The position numbers and the translations under genes were made by a program. Under the pieces are notes generated by a model, which ran no database searches, was not told where the DNA came from, and was given only the letters and a program-made list of their open reading frames with translations. A DNA stretch of 5,453 nt, taken from the NCBI GenBank assembly GCA_945864765.1, contig CAMBDR010000359.1, forward strand, positions 1 to 5,453. Direction: 5' to 3'. This stretch comes from Janthinobacterium lividum. Lineage in GTDB: Bacteria; Pseudomonadota; Gammaproteobacteria; Burkholderiales; Burkholderiaceae_D. The stretch's first letter is position 1, and each line of letters begins with the position of its first letter. Of this stretch, positions 5,301 to 5,453 are shown in pieces.

Positions 5301-5453
5301 TCGCGGAAATCATAACCCAGCGCCGCGCCACCGCTGCGTGGCATGGCGATATTGCTGACACCATTTAACAGTGCCGTGCCGCCTGCAATGCTGCCCACTT
5401 TACTGCCAGTAGCGGCGCTAAAGTCGGTGTAATTGGCCGGCTGGGTTTCGCTT
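2327..5453 (-). CDS. Modular SdrD_B/DUF11 surface stalk protein, 5' end outside window
   Basis: This is probably an exported adhesin-like or structural stalk protein; no enzymatic motif is visible. The frame is open from the window edge (first complete codon at 5452) to a TAA at 2329-2327, giving 1041 residues. Counting from 5452, the order is: the end of one SdrD_B-like module (1-51), three fuller modules (57-171, 179-293, 297-428), a degenerate one (440-558), a carboxypeptidase-regulatory-like block (558-710), DUF11 (715-833), a last SdrD_B-like domain with four cysteines (873-986), and a polar Gln/Arg/Ala-rich tail. The GTG at 5398 is not the start: codons upstream of it read ETQPANYTDF, a normal part of a module. 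SdrD_B domains in other bacteria are calcium-binding beta-sandwiches. No LPXTG motif, lipobox, membrane segment or C-terminal barrel is visible, so the anchor is unknown; the N-terminus and signal peptide are off-window. Domain calls are firm, the function is inferred. Confidence 0.93.
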   Translation of the reverse strand, partial: SETQPANYTDFSAATGSKVGSIAGGTALLNGVSNIAMPRSGGAALGYDFREQQLFGSISGSVYLDANRNGLRDGGETGISNVLITLSGTDVYGNSVQRTTRTDSSNNSSGNFSFTDLPQGSYRVVETQPTPYLDGSDAAGSAGGTANAPKNTISGITLGAGQLATNYLFGEQSNIGDASISGKVYVDINTNRSQDPKEALAGVSVTLTGQDANGNPIVPRTVQTAADGSYVFDQLVPGTYQVTQTQPPEWRDFTGNSGSTLGSAGGKLDVGPNKISDIVLVAGSVATAYDFREKPGSLAGFVYFDNNHNGSKDEGEAGIGGVHITLSGTTTDGSTPCPAGACVTVTAADGSYSFDNVIPGRYTLVETHTDLDTGKIVDGKETAGKAGGSVFNDSFGSIAQQNTIGNINLSSSVLVANNGLVDGYLFGERVRSGPTLKPPIISGYVWFDRTHTRVRPTLTPHEGAADWTVTLSQNGKLICTVKTDNSGFYQFDNLHCPGYEESGLPIGSGFEIKFTKDGNNLPNVATSGGGVGSPGGAAIRNITLRAGDDIVEQNLPLDPSGVVYDSVTRKPIAGAVVTFSGPPGYDPARHLLGGLDAVQQVTGSDGLYQFFLQNDFPDGTYHLAITSYPAGYIPLESGKIPACKAVLSVGPTPDPALVQHTDNAPQLAVPLHNPAACVGMVTGGALSTQYYFDFVITHNSAPILNNHIPLDPAIPAGLSLTKTGDKQQVEIGQTILYTVTVKLSSGSPVAQVTVRDSLPAGFSLVPGTTQLNGRPLADSVANPLTNPAGKNLGPLLAFNLGPMSTAQQAVLSYRVRVGVGSMQGDGINRAIAYACNTAGGCLTTALQPGPNAVPSNQGQYKVKLIAGVFTDQGCVAGKVFVDCNHNHIQDAEELGIPGVRLYLEDGSNFTTDIEGKFSYCGLSPKSHVIKADSLTLPRGSRLTTTSNRNLGDANSLFLDVKNGELIRADFAEGSCSNRVLEQVKARRSQGGVRSVESEAAPLPGLKFNSKDAAAPRQATDRANQELVKPRQNAVPEVQHAQ
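2343..2348 (-). promoter_or_regulatory. Shine-Dalgarno site of the barrel gene, inside the stalk gene
   Basis: On the minus strand the sequence reads GGAGGT, then five bases, then ATG at 2337. This is a near-perfect anti-16S match at good spacing and decides the start. The site lies within the last codons of the upstream gene, whose stop is 14 bases further on, so ribosomes finishing the stalk protein can reinitiate here. Confidence 0.85.
2495..2836 (-). other. C-terminal cysteine-rich SdrD_B-like domain
   Basis: Residues 873-986. GCVAGKVFVDCNHNHIQDAE and LGIPGVRLYLEDG open a calcium-type module, with Cys at 874, 883, 920 and 975. TDIEGKFSYCGLSPKSHVIK, SLTLPRGSRL and SNRNLGDANSLFLDVKNGEL follow. 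I recall the last phrases at this point in fused homologues. A tail of about 55 polar residues with no fold visible ends the protein. Confidence 0.75.
2954..3310 (-). other. DUF11 domain
   Basis: Residues 715-833. GLSLTKTGDKQQVEIGQTIL, YTVTVKLSSG and VTVRDSLPAGFSLVPGT give the diagnostic DUF11 order: L-x-K, then G-(D/Q)-x-V/I-x-Y-T-V, then (V/D)-D-x-LP-x-G. DUF11 is a beta-sandwich common in secreted repeat proteins, with no known catalytic role. A cysteine pair (835 and 841, ACNTAGGC) follows directly. Confidence 0.85.
3323..3781 (-). other. Carboxypeptidase-regulatory-like block with a conserved cysteine pair
   Basis: Residues 558-710. SGVVYDSVTRKPIAGAVVTF and DGLYQFFLQNDFPDGTYHL match the open beta-sandwich pattern of carboxypeptidase-regulatory-like/Cna-B domains. 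A segment with Cys643 and Cys677 (KIPACKAVLSVG and HNPAACVGMV) and the phrase STQYYFDF then NNHIPLDP follows. I recall this phrase preceding DUF11 in related betaproteobacterial proteins. Confidence 0.65.
3779..4135 (-). other. Degenerate SdrD_B-like module 4
   Basis: Residues 440-558. It opens ISGYVWFDRTHTRVRPTLTP, keeping the strand but not the Asp/Asn calcium loop. WTVTLSQNGKLICTV and GFYQFDNLHCPG follow, with a cysteine pair at 479 and 496. The ETQP position is replaced by FEIKFTKDG, and it ends with a Gly-rich stretch and LRAGDDIVEQNLPL. Confidence 0.7.
4169..4564 (-). other. SdrD_B-like module 3 with a cysteine pair
   Basis: Residues 297-428. It opens LAGFVYFDNNHNGSKDEGEA, an intact calcium-type loop, then VHITLSGTTTDG, the CPAGAC pair (337 and 342), DGSYSFDNVIPGRYTLVETH, and ends GYLFGE. 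It is longer than modules 1 and 2, through the cysteine loop and an insert before the final strands. Confidence 0.86.
4466..4483 (-). repeat. 18-base direct repeat, copy in module 3
   Basis: An exact 18-base match to 5186-5203, encoding ITLSGT in both modules. The surrounding bases are also similar, with CTTCGCC/TTTCGCC ending both neighbourhoods on the plus strand. It reflects module duplication. Confidence 0.8.
4574..4918 (-). other. SdrD_B-like module 2
   Basis: Residues 179-293, the same length as module 1 (115). It opens ISGKVYVDINTNRSQDPKEA and has GSYVFDQLVPGTYQVTQTQP where module 1 has the VETQP motif, so the usual Glu is Gln. It ends AYDFRE. The loop keeps Asp and Asn ligands but has Arg where Gly is usual. 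Confidence 0.86.
4940..5284 (-). other. SdrD_B-like module 1
   Basis: Residues 57-171. It opens ISGSVYLDANRNGLRDGGE, with the Asp/Asn-rich loop (D-x-N-x-N-G-x-x-D-x-G-E) typical of calcium-binding SdrD_B domains. It continues with VLITLSGTD, NFSFTDLPQGSYRVVETQP and ends NYLFGE. All expected landmarks are present, and it has no cysteine. Confidence 0.88.
5186..5203 (-). repeat. 18-base direct repeat, copy in module 1
   Basis: Partner of 4466-4483, 720 bases away and in the same codon phase. A second exact pair of 16 bases links the ends of modules 1 and 3 (4939-4954 and 4168-4183, encoding YLFGE). Confidence 0.8.
5300..5453 (-). other. SdrD_B-like module 0, C-terminal part only
   Basis: Residues 1-51 from the edge begin SETQPANYTDF and end GYDFRE. 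The ETQP motif and the terminal (Y/L)(D/F)(F/G)(R/E)E motif recur in the following modules, so this is the second half of a repeat whose first half lies beyond 5453. Confidence 0.8.

Noticed and set aside
5396..5398. GTG as the start codon of the stalk gene
   Set aside because: The same frame stays open to the window edge and the 18 codons upstream encode a standard SdrD_B motif (ETQPANYTDF). No ribosome binding site was seen.

Overview
The window is coding almost end to end on the minus strand. It holds parts of two large genes for exported proteins, and both run off the window. No RNA gene, mobile element, CRISPR array or terminator was recognised. The overall look is a Gram-negative proteobacterium. 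GC is moderately high, the downstream product reads as an outer-membrane beta-barrel protein, and the sequence blocks resemble families I associate with Betaproteobacteria. The genus cannot be fixed from this sequence.

Right part (minus strand, 5453 down to 2327): the 3' portion of a long gene for a modular secreted stalk protein. It opens inside one SdrD_B-like (Cna-B-type) module. Two well-conserved modules follow, then a third with a disulfide-type cysteine pair, then a degenerate fourth. After these come a carboxypeptidase-regulatory-like block, a DUF11 domain, a final cysteine-rich SdrD_B-like domain and a low-complexity tail. The true start lies beyond position 5453.

Left part (minus strand, 2337 down to 1): a second gene that overlaps the end of the first by 11 bases in another frame. 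It has a strong ribosome binding site (GGAGGT, 5-base spacing). It encodes a very long signal-peptide-like leader (about 97 residues) containing tandem cysteine-bearing repeats. A bacterial Ig-like (invasin-type) domain follows, then a strongly conserved entry block, then an apparent beta-barrel with two glycine-rich inserts. Its 3' end lies before position 1.

The two genes look co-transcribed and translationally coupled. From memory of the family, the stalk half (SdrD_B/DUF11) and the Ig-plus-barrel half are often one polypeptide. Here they are separate, and the second half carries its own export signal. The working model is a two-component surface structure: an outer-membrane barrel and a calcium-binding, disulfide-stabilised stalk made in step with it. 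That model is inference.
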